Part shown: in pieces, positions 9,492 to 18,504 of the stretch
How positions within the stretch are numbered: the first letter of the stretch is position 1
How the letters are laid out: each line of letters opens with the position of its first letter
DNA from: Micromonospora sp. WMMA1363
Lineage (GTDB): Bacteria; Actinomycetota; Actinomycetes; Mycobacteriales; Micromonosporaceae
NCBI RefSeq assembly: GCF_030345795.1
Contig: NZ_JAUALB010000001.1
Span: 5,572,001 to 5,636,000, forward strand
Direction of reading: 5' to 3'
DNA: 64,000 nucleotides
The notes under the pieces: model-generated
Database searches by the model: none
Seen by the model: only the letters and a program-made list of their open reading frames with translations
Told to the model about the DNA's origin: nothing
Program-made: the position numbers and the translations under genes

Positions 9492-9564
9492 GGCCCCGTC
9501 GTCTAGCGGCCCAGGACGCCGCCCTCTCAAGGCGGTAGCGCCGGTTCGAATCCGGTCGGGGCTA
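9492..9564 (+). tRNA. tRNA-Glu (anticodon CTC), copy 2
   Basis: This copy is identical over all 73 nt to the tRNA-Glu at 9187-9259, and the identity extends a few bases into the 5' flank (CCT) and one base into the 3' flank. It has its own downstream hairpin, so the two copies look like separate transcription units. Confidence 0.96.
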
Positions 9565-9571
9565 CCCATCC

Positions 9572-9610
9572 CGACAGGCCCGCCTCACAGACCGTGAGGC
9601 GGGCCTGTCG
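9572..9610. terminator. strong hairpin between tRNA-Glu copy 2 and ndgR
   Basis: A perfect 17-bp stem is formed by 9572-9588 and 9594-9610 with a 5-nt loop. It lies 7 nt after the tRNA and about 120 nt from the end of the converging ndgR gene, so it can serve either strand. Confidence 0.75.
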
Positions 9611-9733
9611 CTCTTGCCGACGCTGCCCGCCGGCCGGCCCAACGCGGGACCGAGCGTGCGCTTCGGGTCGTCGCCGGAGCTGGACGATGAACTCCGGATC
9701 ACCTGGCCGGGGTGGGTCGGGGGATCGGGTGGG

Positions 9734-10420
9734 TCATAGGCCGGAGAGACGCTGGCCGGCGCGGACGACAGCCATGGCGTGGCGTTCGCCGGGGCGGCGG
9801 CCGAGGCGTTCGATCGGGCCGGAGATGCTGACTGCGGCGATCACCCGGCCGGTGCGGTCGCGGATCGGCGCGGAGACGCTCGCCACCCCGGCCTCTCGTT
9901 CCGCCACGCTCTGCGCCCAGCTGCGCCGGCGGACCTCCGCCAGGGTGCGGCCGGTGAACTTGGCGCGGGGCAGCAGCGGCATGACCGCCTCCGGCGGCTC
10001 CCAGGCGAGTAGGATCTGCGCTGCTGAGCCGGCCGTCATCGGCAGCACCGAGCCGACCGGCACGGTGTCGCGCAGGCCGCTGGACCGCTCGGCGGCGGCC
10101 ACGCAGATGCGCTCGTCGGCGCGGCGTAGATAGAGTTGCGCACTCTCGCCAGTCGCGTCGCGCAGTGCGGCGAGCAGTGGTTCCGCGGCGGTCAGGAGCA
10201 CGTCGGGCGCCGCGTTGGCCAGCTCGCCCAGGCGTGGGCCGGGACGCCACCGCCCCTGCGTGTCGCGCACCAGCATTCGGTGGATCTCCAGTGCCTGCGC
10301 CAACCGGTGCGCGGTTGCCCGGGGCAGCTTCGTGCGTTCAACGAGTTCGGCCAGGCTGGCGCCGTCGATGCAGGCGGCCAGGATGACCACCGCCTTGTCG
10401 AGAACGCCGACACCGCTCAT
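9734..10420 (-). CDS. ndgR: IclR-family regulator NdgR
   Basis: This protein has an N-terminal winged helix-turn-helix (about residues 5-60: GVGVLDKAVVILAACIDGASLAELVERT, shown here only by its outline, then LPRATAHRLAQALE) and a C-terminal IclR effector domain (TGESAQLYLRRADERICVA, SGLRDTVPVG, GSAAQILLAWE). It closely resembles Streptomyces NdgR/AreB, which binds upstream of leuCD and controls leucine biosynthesis and other amino-acid genes. I chose ATG 10420 because the product then begins MSGVGVLDKA like NdgR; a GTG at 10432 would add four residues. It diverges from leuC with about 49 nt between the starts, so both promoters and the operator must overlap. Direct control of leuCD is inferred. 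Confidence 0.9.
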   Translation of the reverse strand: MSGVGVLDKAVVILAACIDGASLAELVERTKLPRATAHRLAQALEIHRMLVRDTQGRWRPGPRLGELANAAPDVLLTAAEPLLAALRDATGESAQLYLRRADERICVAAAERSSGLRDTVPVGSVLPMTAGSAAQILLAWEPPEAVMPLLPRAKFTGRTLAEVRRRSWAQSVAEREAGVASVSAPIRDRTGRVIAAVSISGPIERLGRRPGERHAMAVVRAGQRLSGL

Positions 10421-10469
10421 ACTGTGTCCCACAAGACGAAACTTACCTCCCAGAATTTAGGAAGTCCAG

Positions 10470-11936
10470 ATGGTGGGAGTCACTCCTGAGCCGAGGACCC
10501 TGGCCGAGAAGGTCTGGGACGCACACGTCGTACGGTCCGCTGGCGGCGAGCCCGATCTGCTCTTCATCGACCTGCACCTGCTGCACGAGGTGACCAGCCC
10601 GCAGGCGTTCGACGGGCTGCGGCTCGCCGGGCGCCGGGTTCGCCGCACCGACTTGACGGTCGCGACCGAGGATCACAACACCCCGACCGGGTACGCCGAA
10701 CCGTCGTTCCGGTCCCGCCGCGGCGACCTGCTCACCATCGCCGACCCGACGTCGCGTACGCAGATCGAGACGCTGCGCCGCAACTGCGCCGAGTTCGGCG
10801 TGAAGCTGCATCCGCTCGGCGACGAGAACCAGGGCATCGTGCACGTCATCGGCCCGCAGCTGGGCCTGACCCAGCCCGGCATGACGGTTGTCTGCGGCGA
10901 CTCGCACACCGCCACCCACGGCGCGTTCGGCGCCCTGGCGTTCGGCATCGGCACCAGCGAGGTCGAACACGTGCTGGCCACCCAGACGCTGCCGCAGGCC
11001 CGCCCGAAGACGATGGCGGTGAACGTCACCGGGCGGCTCGCTGCGGGCGTCACCGCCAAGGACCTGGTGCTCGCGCTGATCGCCCAGGTGGGCACCGGCG
11101 GCGGGCGCGGTCACATCGTGGAGTACCGGGGCGAGGCGATCCGGAACCTCTCCATGGAGGGCCGGATGACCATCGCCAACATGTCCATCGAGTGGGGGGC
11201 CAAGGCCGGCATGATCGCGCCGGACGAGACGACGTTCGCGTACCTCAAGGGGCGGCCCAACGCCCCGACAGGCGCCGACTGGGAGGCGGCGGTCTCGTGG
11301 TGGCGGACGTTGCCCACCGACGAGGGGGCGACCTTCGACGCGGAGGTCACCCTGGACGCCAGCCGCGTCACGCCGTTCGTGACCTGGGGCACCAACCCGG
11401 GGCAGGGCGTCCCGCTGGGTGCGGTGGTGCCCGACCCGGAGGAGTTCGTGACGGAGCCGGAGCGGGCTGCCGCCCGCCGCGCGCTGGAGTACATGGACCT
11501 CACCCCCGGTACCCCGCTGCGCGACCTCGCGGTCGACGTGGTCTTCGTCGGCTCCTGCACGAACGGCCGGCTGGAGGATCTACGCGCCGCCGCCGACGTG
11601 GTGCGCGGGCACCGGGTGGCCGACGGCGTCCGGATGCTGGTGGTGCCCGGCTCCGCGGCCGTTCGGGAGGCGGCCGAGGCCGAGGGGCTGGACAAGATCT
11701 TCGTCGACGCCGGGGCCGAGTGGCGCTTCGCGGGCTGCTCGATGTGCCTGGGCATGAATCCGGACACGCTCTCCCCGGGCCAGCGCGCCGCCTCGACCTC
11801 CAACCGCAACTTCGAGGGTCGCCAGGGCCGGGGCGGACGTACCCATCTGGTCTCTCCTCCGGTCGCCGCCGCCACCGCTGTGGTGGGTCGGCTCGCCGCG
11901 CCTACCGACCTGCACGTAGGAAAGGGACACCGCTGA
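10470..11936 (+). CDS. leuC: 3-isopropylmalate dehydratase large subunit
   Basis: The 488-residue aconitase-type large subunit converts 2-isopropylmalate to 3-isopropylmalate in leucine synthesis, together with LeuD. The three [4Fe-4S] ligands are present: Cys in VGSCTNGR and the two Cys in GCSMCLGMN. Substrate-site motifs DHNTPT and [12 protein letters not shown] are intact. Length is typical (about 465-490). ATG 10470 is preceded by AGGAAG at about 6 nt. Its stop overlaps the leuD start by one base (TGATG), ensuring equal translation of the two subunits. NdgR, encoded divergently, is the likely regulator. Confidence 0.97.
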   Translation: MVGVTPEPRTLAEKVWDAHVVRSAGGEPDLLFIDLHLLHEVTSPQAFDGLRLAGRRVRRTDLTVATEDHNTPTGYAEPSFRSRRGDLLTIADPTSRTQIETLRRNCAEFGVKLHPLGDENQGIVHVIGPQLGLTQPGMTVVCGDSHTATHGAFGALAFGIGTSEVEHVLATQTLPQARPKTMAVNVTGRLAAGVTAKDLVLALIAQVGTGGGRGHIVEYRGEAIRNLSMEGRMTIANMSIEWGAKAGMIAPDETTFAYLKGRPNAPTGADWEAAVSWWRTLPTDEGATFDAEVTLDASRVTPFVTWGTNPGQGVPLGAVVPDPEEFVTEPERAAARRALEYMDLTPGTPLRDLAVDVVFVGSCTNGRLEDLRAAADVVRGHRVADGVRMLVVPGSAAVREAAEAEGLDKIFVDAGAEWRFAGCSMCLGMNPDTLSPGQRAASTSNRNFEGRQGRGGRTHLVSPPVAAATAVVGRLAAPTDLHVGKGHR

Positions 11937-12523
11937 TGGAGAGGTTCACGACCCACACCGGCACCGCCGTGCCGCTGCGTCGATCCAATGTCGACACCGA
12001 TCAGATCATTCCCGCCGTGTACCTCAAGCGGGTGACCCGAACGGGCTTCGGGGACGGCTTGTTCAGCGCGTGGCGGGAGGACCCGGAATTCGTCTTGAAT
12101 GATCTCGGATATTCCGGTGCGTCGATTCTTGTGGCCGGCCCGGAGTTCGGCACCGGCTCCTCCCGGGAGCACGCCGTCTGGGCCCTGCGGGACTGGGGGT
12201 TCCGTGTGGTCATCGCGCCCCGCTTCGGTGACATCTTCCGGGGCAACGCGCTCAAGGAGGGGCTGCTGCCGGTCGAGTTGGAATTGAAGGCGGTCGAGGA
12301 GATCTGGGCCCTCGTCGAGGTTGACCCGAGCGCGCCGATCACCGTCGACCTCACCGCCCGTCAGGTCCGGGCAGGGGACGCCACCTGGTCGTTCCCGCTT
12401 GACGATTTCAGTCGCTGGCGGCTGATGGAGGGCCTGGACGACATTGGACTCACGCTCCGGTACGAGGCCGAGATCACTACCTTCGAGGCGTCCCGGTCGC
12501 CGTTCCTGCCCTCGGTCGCATAG
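11936..12523 (+). CDS. leuD: 3-isopropylmalate dehydratase small subunit
   Basis: The 195-residue swivel-domain subunit pairs with LeuC. The motifs [12 protein letters not shown] near the N-terminus, [13 protein letters not shown] at about residues 69-81 and the C-terminal FPLDDFSRW are characteristic. ATG 11936 lies within the leuC stop (TGATG), so it is translationally coupled. The frame is open far upstream, but that part is antisense-like shadow inside leuC. A hairpin terminator follows at 12551. Confidence 0.97.
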   Translation: MERFTTHTGTAVPLRRSNVDTDQIIPAVYLKRVTRTGFGDGLFSAWREDPEFVLNDLGYSGASILVAGPEFGTGSSREHAVWALRDWGFRVVIAPRFGDIFRGNALKEGLLPVELELKAVEEIWALVEVDPSAPITVDLTARQVRAGDATWSFPLDDFSRWRLMEGLDDIGLTLRYEAEITTFEASRSPFLPSVA

Positions 12524-12550
12524 CCGCACGCCCTGTCCCGACGCGGAATG

Positions 12551-12580
12551 TCGCCCCCACCGGTCTCACCGGAGGGGCGA
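12551..12580 (+). terminator. terminator of leuCD
   Basis: TCGCCCC (12551-12557) pairs with GGGGCGA (12574-12580), and the inner CCGGT pairs with ACCGG around a CTC loop, with a small internal bulge. A run of six or more T follows after about 20 nt (around 12600). Confidence 0.65.
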
Positions 12581-12617
12581 ATCCGTTGCGACACAAGGGC
12601 TTTTTTCCACCGAATGT

Positions 12618-12646
12618 TTGTGTCCCGGCAGCACAGGGCATACCGT
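12618..12646 (+). promoter_or_regulatory. putative sigma-A-type promoter of hupB
   Basis: TTGTGT (12618-12623) and TACCGT (12641-12646) are separated by exactly 17 nt, which fits a housekeeping promoter. The hupB start lies 50 nt downstream of the -10. Confidence 0.5.
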
Positions 12647-12695
12647 GCGCGCAGAATGGCTCGCGTCGAGTCAGTAGCACATTCGGGAGGAAGTC

Positions 12696-13337
12696 GTGAA
12701 CAAGGCCGAGCTCATCGAGGCGCTCGCCGTTCGCCTGGGGGACCGGAAGACGGCGACGGCCGCGCTCGACGCGGTCCTCGCTGAGGTCCAGGCGGCGGTC
12801 ACCAAGGGCGAGAAGGTGGCGATCACCGGCTTCGGAGCGTTCGAGAAGCGTGTCCGAGGTGCCCGAACAGCGCGCAATCCGCGGACCGGAGAGGCGGTGA
12901 AGGTCAAGAAGACCTCCGTCCCGACCTTCCGCCCGGGCGCCGGGTTCAAGGAGATGGTGGCCGCCGGCAAGGTGCCGAAGGCCACGGCGGCGGCAAAGAA
13001 GAGCGCCGCCGCCAGAACCACCGGCGTGAAGGCGGCCGGGGCGAAGGCCACCGGCGCCGCGGCCCGGAAGGCCACGGCGGCGAAGAAGACCGCCGCGGCG
13101 AAGACGACCGCGGCGAAGAAGACGACCGCGGCGAAGAAGACCGCAACGAAGGCCACCGCGGCCAAGAAGACGACCGCGGCCAAGAAGACGACCGCGGCGA
13201 AGAAGACCGCAACGAAGGCCACCGCGGCCAAGAAGGCCGCTCCGGCGAAGAAGACCACCGCGGCGACCAGGAGCGCGGCGGCCACGAAGGCCTCCGCGAA
13301 GAAGGCCCCCGCCAGGAAGGCGGCGACCAAGCGCTGA
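12696..13337 (+). CDS. hupB: HU-like nucleoid protein with lysine/alanine-rich tail (HupB)
   Basis: Residues 1 to about 92 form a standard HU domain: [26 protein letters not shown] and the arm motif [10 protein letters not shown], used to bend and compact DNA. The remaining 120 residues are an AAKKT/PAKK-type histone H1-like tail, as in mycobacterial HupB, giving 213 residues in total. GTG 12696 follows GGGAGG. The position next to leuCD and mutT1 agrees with M. tuberculosis Rv2986c. The tail contains a 66-nt period duplicated segment (see repeat). Tail length is expected to vary between strains. Confidence 0.96.
   Translation: MNKAELIEALAVRLGDRKTATAALDAVLAEVQAAVTKGEKVAITGFGAFEKRVRGARTARNPRTGEAVKVKKTSVPTFRPGAGFKEMVAAGKVPKATAAAKKSAAARTTGVKAAGAKATGAAARKATAAKKTAAAKTTAAKKTTAAKKTATKATAAKKTTAAKKTTAAKKTATKATAAKKAAPAKKTTAATRSAAATKASAKKAPARKAATKR
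13116..13235 (+). repeat. 66-nt tandem duplication in the hupB tail
   Basis: Position 13116 onward and 13182 onward are identical for 54 nt (offset 66 nt, or 22 codons). The encoded segment repeats AAKKT and TKAT blocks. In-frame unequal exchange is the probable origin. Confidence 0.85.
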
Positions 13338-13346
13338 ACAGGCTGC

Positions 13347-13380
13347 CGAGGGGCGTCCACCGACCGGTGGGCGCCCCTCG
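13347..13380. terminator. bidirectional terminator between hupB and mutT1
   Basis: The arms 13347-13361 and 13366-13380 form a 15-bp stem (one G-U) with loop GACC, 10 nt after hupB and about 100 nt after the converging mutT1-like gene. Confidence 0.8.
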
Positions 13381-13479
13381 CGGCGTACCGTGCCGGGGCG
13401 TTGCCCCGCCGTGGCGGCTACCGATTGGCCGGTGCCTGGCTGGAACCCCACGCCATGCCGTGGACGTCGGGGCCCTTGC

Positions 13480-14382
13480 TCACAGGCGGTCGGTGGCGAG
13501 GAGGTGGTCGCCGGTGAACGCGAGCAGCCAGCCTCCGCCCTTCGGGGTGGTGAACTCGCCCGGCCGGCCGGCGAGGTGTTCCAGGGCTCCCGGAATGACC
13601 TTTCCCTGGCCGCACACCGCGACCGGCTCGCCGGCTGCGCCGAGAGCCGCGAGCCGGGAAGCCGTGGCCAGCACGCACTCGGCACGATTCTGGCCGGGCC
13701 GGGGTTCGTCGAGGTCGCCGTCCACCTCGATGGGCAGGTCGAGCAGCGCCGCCGCCGGGTCGAGAGTCTGCACGCAGCGGCGCGCCGACGCCGACAGCAG
13801 ACGAACCGGCCGGACCAGCGCCACCATGGGTGCGAGCGCGTACGCCTGCGCCCAGCCCTGGGCATCCAGCGGCCGGCCGCTGTCCGGCCCCGACCAGGAG
13901 CCCCGCTTGCCGGCGTGGCCGTGCCGGGCGAGCACGATCGCGCCGGTCACCGGCGGCAGGGCCGCGAACGCGGCGAGAACCTCCGCGTCGTGCGGGTAGC
14001 TGACCAGCCGGACCGCGTCGTCGACAGTGAGCCAGCGCACGTCGTCGACCTCGGTGCCGGACTGGAAACCACCGCCGGCGACCGCCCGCATCGACCAGTA
14101 GTCGACCAGCTTCGGCTGGCCCTCGCTGCGGTAGCTCGTACCCGGCAGGCGGATCTGCGGTGTCGCCCGCACGCCGGTTTCCTCGGCGACCTCCCGGACG
14201 GCCGCGCGCAGCGGATGCTCGCCCGGCTCCAACTTGCCCTTGGGCAGGGACCAGTCGCCATACCGGGGCCGGTGTACCAGGCAGACCTCGACGCCGGCCA
14301 CCCCCGGCCGCCAGACCACCCCACCGGCCGCCCGGATCTCGGCCACGGCCGGAACGTCGTTCCCGGCCCGGATTCCGGTCAC
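13480..14382 (-). CDS. mutT1: Nudix hydrolase fused to histidine phosphatase (MutT1-like)
   Basis: The N-terminal half is a Nudix domain with a full Nudix box: GKLEPGE followed by REVAEETGV (pattern GX5EX7REUXEEXGU). The C-terminal half is a histidine phosphatase domain starting at LARHGHAG, with a GQGKVIPG motif. This domain pair and gene position correspond to M. tuberculosis MutT1 (Rv2985), reported to hydrolyse 8-oxo-dGTP/GTP and diadenosine polyphosphates. I prefer GTG 14382, which overlaps the CYTH-CHAD stop as GTGA and gives an N-terminus matching MutT1 in length; ATG 14424 is an alternative. It is the last gene of the ppk run. Confidence 0.88.
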   Translation of the reverse strand: MTGIRAGNDVPAVAEIRAAGGVVWRPGVAGVEVCLVHRPRYGDWSLPKGKLEPGEHPLRAAVREVAEETGVRATPQIRLPGTSYRSEGQPKLVDYWSMRAVAGGGFQSGTEVDDVRWLTVDDAVRLVSYPHDAEVLAAFAALPPVTGAIVLARHGHAGKRGSWSGPDSGRPLDAQGWAQAYALAPMVALVRPVRLLSASARRCVQTLDPAAALLDLPIEVDGDLDEPRPGQNRAECVLATASRLAALGAAGEPVAVCGQGKVIPGALEHLAGRPGEFTTPKGGGWLLAFTGDHLLATDRL

Positions 14383-15908
14383 CGCAGCCACGCCGTCCGC
14401 CGCCGGCGGCTGGCCTGCCGCCACGCCCCCGGGAACTCCGCTCGGGCCCGTCGCACCGCCGCGCGCTCCCGCTCCAGCAACCGGCCGGCGGTGACCGCCA
14501 GCTCGTGGTCGTTCGGGCGGGTCTCCGTCACCTCCCGCCAGGTCTGCGCGGCCACCGCCGCGTCCTGGTGCTCGCCCAGCAGGTCCTGCACCCGGGAAAG
14601 CTCGCGGGCGAGTTTCCGGGCGTCACCGCCGAGCACCGGCGCCACGGCTGTGACGGCGGACCGGGCCTGCTTGCCGTCCTTGCGGACCGTGTGCCACTGC
14701 TCGTCCGGCCCGTCCTGGGTCAGCGTCGCCACGCTGCCCGCGTGGCCCGGAGCCCCGGCCAGCCGGTGCCAGGGTCGGGCCACCAGGCGGGGTAGGACGT
14801 CCCGGGCGGGCGCGACAGCCCGCCGGGTCAGCCGCGGTGCCCGGGCGGCCAGCACCAGGGCGTCCACCAGGGCCAGGTAGCGGTCGGAGCGCAGCGCCGC
14901 GTCGACGGTGGCCAGCGCCGTGTCCTGCCGTGCGCCGAGCGCGGCGTCCAGCCGGTCGACCGCCGCCGCGGGGAGCGGGCTCAACGGGTCGGCCGCGGCC
15001 GTGCGCCGCAGCCGCTCCCGCAGCACCTCGACGTCCCGGGCCGCACCGAGTGAATCCGCCAACCACTTCAGCTCGTCGCGCAGGGGCCGGGCCCAGGCCG
15101 GCCGGACCAGCCGCCGGAAGGTCTTCAGGTCGCTGCGCAGCCGCCGGCAGGCGACCCGCATCTGGTGCACGGCGGTGTCGCCGTCGCCGACCGGGGTACG
15201 CAGCCTGAGTAGCGGATCGTGCGTGAAGAGCCGCCGTACCTCCCGGCGGATCGCCTCGGCCACCACCTCACCGGCGGTCGGGTCGGCCGACAGCCCGGCG
15301 GGGGCGACCAGGTCCGGCTCGCCCCTGGCCGCGGCGCCGAGTGCCCGGACGTGTTTCGGGACGAACCCGGCGTCCCGGGCGCCGGCGTCCCGCAGTATCG
15401 AGCCGATCCGGTCCAGCAGGTCCCGGTCGCCGGCCTTCCGTTCGACCTCCACCTCGCGGAAGGTGAACGTGGTGGCGCCATCGGCGCCGACCACGGTGAC
15501 GTCGTCGTCCACCACCTCGGCGAGCACCACACCCGCGTCGTCGTGGACCTCGTACGCCCGGCGGAGCGTGCGCACCTCGGCGGCCGGGGTCAGCGGCGCG
15601 CCCCGGTGCACGACGGTGACCAGCTCGACCAGATCAGCCGGCGGGTCACCGCGGCCGTCCGGCCGGGATATCTCGTGCCGGACGCCGGGGGTGTCCGTCG
15701 GCAGCTTCACCGTCCACGGCAGTGCGTCACCCGCGCGGTGGCGCAGCGACACCCCGGCCCGTGCCAGCCGCAGGTCGACCGTGTCGAAGTACGTGGCGAC
15801 CAGGGTCGCCGCCGGCAGCTCGCGCACCCCGCCGTCGTCCGGCGTCGCCGCGGTCAGCTCCGGCAGGGACCAACCGTCGTTCACCTCGTACTTGCGCTCC
15901 TCCTCCAT
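14379..15908 (-). CDS. CYTH-CHAD polyphosphate-associated protein
   Basis: This 509-residue protein starts with the CYTH signature EEERKYEV (ExExK), the tunnel-fold domain that binds and hydrolyses triphosphates, up to about residue 200. The rest is a CHAD domain, a histidine-rich helical bundle with basic faces (VHQMRVACRRLRSDLKTFRR, given only in outline, and EHQDAAVAAQTWREV). CHAD domains bind polyphosphate granules. It starts 9 nt after the ppk stop and overlaps the mutT1-like gene, so the three are probably co-transcribed. A role in polyphosphate binding or in processing tripolyphosphate is inferred from these neighbours. Confidence 0.9.
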   Translation of the reverse strand: MEEERKYEVNDGWSLPELTAATPDDGGVRELPAATLVATYFDTVDLRLARAGVSLRHRAGDALPWTVKLPTDTPGVRHEISRPDGRGDPPADLVELVTVVHRGAPLTPAAEVRTLRRAYEVHDDAGVVLAEVVDDDVTVVGADGATTFTFREVEVERKAGDRDLLDRIGSILRDAGARDAGFVPKHVRALGAAARGEPDLVAPAGLSADPTAGEVVAEAIRREVRRLFTHDPLLRLRTPVGDGDTAVHQMRVACRRLRSDLKTFRRLVRPAWARPLRDELKWLADSLGAARDVEVLRERLRRTAAADPLSPLPAAAVDRLDAALGARQDTALATVDAALRSDRYLALVDALVLAARAPRLTRRAVAPARDVLPRLVARPWHRLAGAPGHAGSVATLTQDGPDEQWHTVRKDGKQARSAVTAVAPVLGGDARKLARELSRVQDLLGEHQDAAVAAQTWREVTETRPNDHELAVTAGRLLERERAAVRRARAEFPGAWRQASRRRRTAWLR

Positions 15909-15917
15909 TCGCCAAGC

Positions 15918-18242
15918 CTAGTGCGGTCGACCGGCCGTGCCGCCGACGCGACGAAGCAGCAGTTCCTGGAGGGCCATCAGCGGTGTGTCATCGTCACCGG
16001 TACGCCGGGTCCAGGTGCCGTCCGCGTTCAGCTCGAACGAGTCCACGTCCGGGCTGAACGCCGTGGTCAGCACGTGGTCCAGCTCGGCCCGGGCGACCGG
16101 ATCGCTGACCTGCACCAGCGCCTCGACCCGACGGTCCAGGTTCCGGTGCATCAGGTCGGCCGAGCCCATCCAGAACTCGGCGTCGCCGTTGTTGCCGAAC
16201 CGGAAGACCCGCGAGTGCTCCAGGAACCGGCCGAGAATCGACCGGACCCGGATGTTCTCCGACAGGCCCGGCACGCCCGGCCGCAGTGTGCACATGCCGC
16301 GGATCAGCAGGTCCACGTGTACCCCGGCGCGGGAGGCACGGTAGAGCGCATCGGTGACCTCCTCGTCCACCAGCGAGTTGACCTTGAACTGCACCAGCCC
16401 CGGCATGCCGAGTCGGACATGCGAGATCTCCCGGTCGATCCGCTCGACCAGGCCGCTGCGGATGCCCTGCGGCGCGACCAGCAACCGCCGGAACGCGGTC
16501 TGCCGGCTGTAACCGGTGAGCACGTTGAACAGGTCGGTCAGGTCCGCGCCGATCTCCGGGTCGGCGGTGAGCATGCCGAAGTCCTCGTACAGCCGGGCGG
16601 TCTTCGGGTGGTAGTTACCGGTGCCGATGTGGCAGTAGCGGCGGATCTGGTTGCCCTCTTGGCGGACCACCAGCGCGGTCTTGCAGTGCGTCTTGAGGCC
16701 GACCAGGCCGTAGACCACATGGCAGCCGGCGCGCTCCAGTGTGCGGGCCCAGCCGATGTTCGCGATCTCGTCGAAGCGGGCCTTCAGCTCGACCAGCACC
16801 ACCACCTGTTTGCCGGCCTCGGCGGCGTCGACCAGCGCGTCGACGATCGGGGAGTCGCCGCTGGTGCGGTAGAGGGTCTGCTTGATGGCCAGCACGTTCG
16901 GGTCGGCTGCGGCCTGCTCGACGAGGCGCTGCACGCTCGTCGCGAACGAGTGGTAGGGGTGGTGCACCAGCACGTCCCCGTCCCGCAGGGTGGCGAACAC
17001 GCTGCGGGGCACCTCGCCCTCGGCCAGCCGCGGATGGGTGGCCGGGACGAACGGCGGGTCCTTCAGATCCGGCCGGTCGGCCTCGCCGTACAGCTGCCAG
17101 AGGGCGGACAGGTCCAACAGGCCGCGGACCCGTAGGACGTCCTGGGCGTCCATGTCCAGTTCCCGGACCAGTAGCTCCAGCATGTGGTCAGAGATGGAGG
17201 CGGCCACCTCCAGCCGCACCGGCGGGCCGAACCGGCGCCGGGCCAGCTCACGCTCGAGCGCCTGGAGCAGGTCCTCGTCGCGGTCCTCGTCGACCTCCAC
17301 CTCGGCGTTGCGGGTGACCCGGAACAGGTGGCACTCGACCACCTGCATGCCGGAGAAGAGCTGTCCCAGATGTACCGAGATCAGGTCCTCCACCGGGAGC
17401 ACCCGCATCCCCGGCTGGTCCCGGTGGACTCGGACGAACCGGGGCACGTTGTTGGGCACCTTCACCCGGGCGAAGAGCTCCGAGCCGCCATCTGGGTCGC
17501 GGACCGACACCGCCAGGTTGAGAGACCGCCCGGAGATGTACGGGAACGGGTGTGCCGGGTCGACCGCGAGCGGGGTGAGTACCGGGAAGATCTGCTCCCG
17601 AAAGTAGGTGCGCAGCCGCTCCCGCTCGGCGTCGTCGAGGTCACCCCAGCCGAGGATACGGAGGTCCGCCTCGGCGAGCTTGGGCAGCACGTCGTCGACG
17701 AAGCAGGCGGCCTGCCGGGTGACCAGGGCAGCGGTCTTCTCGGCGATCAGGGTGAGTTGGGTGCGCAGGGGCAGGCGATCGCCGCCGCGGACCGGCAGGC
17801 CGGCGGAGAGCCGCCGCTTCAACCCGGCGACCCGCACCATGTAGAACTCGTCGAGGTTGCTGGCGAAGATGGCCAGGTACTTCGCGCGTTCCAGCAGCGG
17901 GGTGACCGGGTCCTCGGCGAGTGCGAGGACCCGGGCGTTGAAGTCGAGCCAGGAGAGTTCCCGGTTGAGGAAGCGGTCCTCGGGTAGGGGCTCGACGGGC
18001 AGTGCCTTGGCGGTGGCGGCTGCCGGGGTGGCGGGCGGCGCCGCGCGTGTGGACACTTGGCCTAGCACCTCCTCCAGCCCGGCCGAGGCGGCGGCGCCGG
18101 TGTCGGGACCGGTGTCGGCGGTGTCGGTGGACCGTGCGGCCAGGAAGCGGCCGTCGGGACCCCGGGAGCGGGTGCCGTTGCGGTGTCCGGCCGGATCGGT
18201 GGCGGAAGGCTGGTCGGCGAGGTGTTCGCGAGGGGTGCTCAC
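15918..18242 (-). CDS. ppk: polyphosphate kinase 1
   Basis: The 774-residue PPK1 reversibly transfers the ATP gamma-phosphate to polyphosphate. The core begins at [20 protein letters not shown] (about residue 86) and includes the autophosphorylated His region [19 protein letters not shown] and basic motifs around [11 protein letters not shown] and HCKTALVV. The first 85 residues are a variable Ala/Thr/Gly-rich extension. GTG 18242 is preceded by a -10-like GAAGAT (18256-18251) and no Shine-Dalgarno sequence, so a leaderless start is possible. A PHO-box-like repeat pair lies at 18261-18282. CYTH-CHAD and mutT1 follow directly. Confidence 0.95.
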   Translation of the reverse strand: MSTPREHLADQPSATDPAGHRNGTRSRGPDGRFLAARSTDTADTGPDTGAAASAGLEEVLGQVSTRAAPPATPAAATAKALPVEPLPEDRFLNRELSWLDFNARVLALAEDPVTPLLERAKYLAIFASNLDEFYMVRVAGLKRRLSAGLPVRGGDRLPLRTQLTLIAEKTAALVTRQAACFVDDVLPKLAEADLRILGWGDLDDAERERLRTYFREQIFPVLTPLAVDPAHPFPYISGRSLNLAVSVRDPDGGSELFARVKVPNNVPRFVRVHRDQPGMRVLPVEDLISVHLGQLFSGMQVVECHLFRVTRNAEVEVDEDRDEDLLQALERELARRRFGPPVRLEVAASISDHMLELLVRELDMDAQDVLRVRGLLDLSALWQLYGEADRPDLKDPPFVPATHPRLAEGEVPRSVFATLRDGDVLVHHPYHSFATSVQRLVEQAAADPNVLAIKQTLYRTSGDSPIVDALVDAAEAGKQVVVLVELKARFDEIANIGWARTLERAGCHVVYGLVGLKTHCKTALVVRQEGNQIRRYCHIGTGNYHPKTARLYEDFGMLTADPEIGADLTDLFNVLTGYSRQTAFRRLLVAPQGIRSGLVERIDREISHVRLGMPGLVQFKVNSLVDEEVTDALYRASRAGVHVDLLIRGMCTLRPGVPGLSENIRVRSILGRFLEHSRVFRFGNNGDAEFWMGSADLMHRNLDRRVEALVQVSDPVARAELDHVLTTAFSPDVDSFELNADGTWTRRTGDDDTPLMALQELLLRRVGGTAGRPH

Positions 18243-18260
18243 GTGCTCATCTTCACCCGA

Positions 18261-18282
18261 ATCCGGTTAACGCAAAATGAAC
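18261..18282 (-). promoter_or_regulatory. candidate PHO box (PhoP operator) upstream of ppk
   Basis: Read on the minus strand, two contiguous 11-nt units, GTTCATTTTGC and GTTAACCGGAT, resemble the Streptomyces PhoP direct-repeat unit (GTTCACC-like, 11-bp spacing). The stretch is AT-rich in a GC-rich genome and lies 19 nt before the ppk start, at the expected -35 region. Streptomyces ppk is known to be PhoP-controlled; control here is inference. Confidence 0.55.
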
Positions 18283-18296
18283 TTGGGCCGGGTTGC

Positions 18297-18494
18297 TCAG
18301 GCCATCGTCGGCAACGTCACGCGCAACACGGCGCCCGTGGCGTCGGTCTCGATCCGCACCCGCTGCCCGAGGCGGAGCAGCCGCAACCCGGATGCGTCGA
18401 ACGCCCGCGCCGGGAACGCCAGCTCCGTGCCGTCGTCGAGGAGCAGCGTCCCGCTGCGGGTCGCCGCGTCGTAGGTGGCCACCGTGCCCTGCAT
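18297..18494 (-). CDS. small OB/cold-shock-like protein of unknown function
   Basis: This 65-residue protein begins MQGTVATYDAATRSGTLLLD and continues with an F-P-A-R and LGQRVRIE pattern. The alternating strands (G-T-V, G-T-L-L-L, G-Q-R-V) resemble a cold-shock/OB-like barrel, but the RNA-binding aromatic motifs of CspA are missing, so nucleic acid binding is not assured. The ATG at 18494 is preceded by TAGCGT at 7 nt with no Shine-Dalgarno sequence; that hexamer contains the cofC stop codon. GTG 18503 is an alternative start. It lies between cofC and ppk on the same strand. Confidence 0.7.
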   Translation of the reverse strand: MQGTVATYDAATRSGTLLLDDGTELAFPARAFDASGLRLLRLGQRVRIETDATGAVLRVTLPTMA

Positions 18495-18504
18495 GACCGG
18501 CACG

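Noticed and set aside
10443..10465. Palindrome-like CTTACCTCCCAGAATTTAGGAAG as NdgR operator
   Set aside because: Only the outermost bases are symmetric when compared with its reverse complement, so it does not stand out as an operator, though NdgR binding somewhere in this gap is still expected.
10421..10469. Leucine attenuator or T-box before leuC
   Set aside because: The region is only about 49 nt and shared with the ndgR start; no leader peptide or T-box elements fit.
13076..13240. CRISPR-like regularly repeated DNA
   Set aside because: The repeats are codon-level AAKKT repeats in the hupB tail, with no unique spacers.
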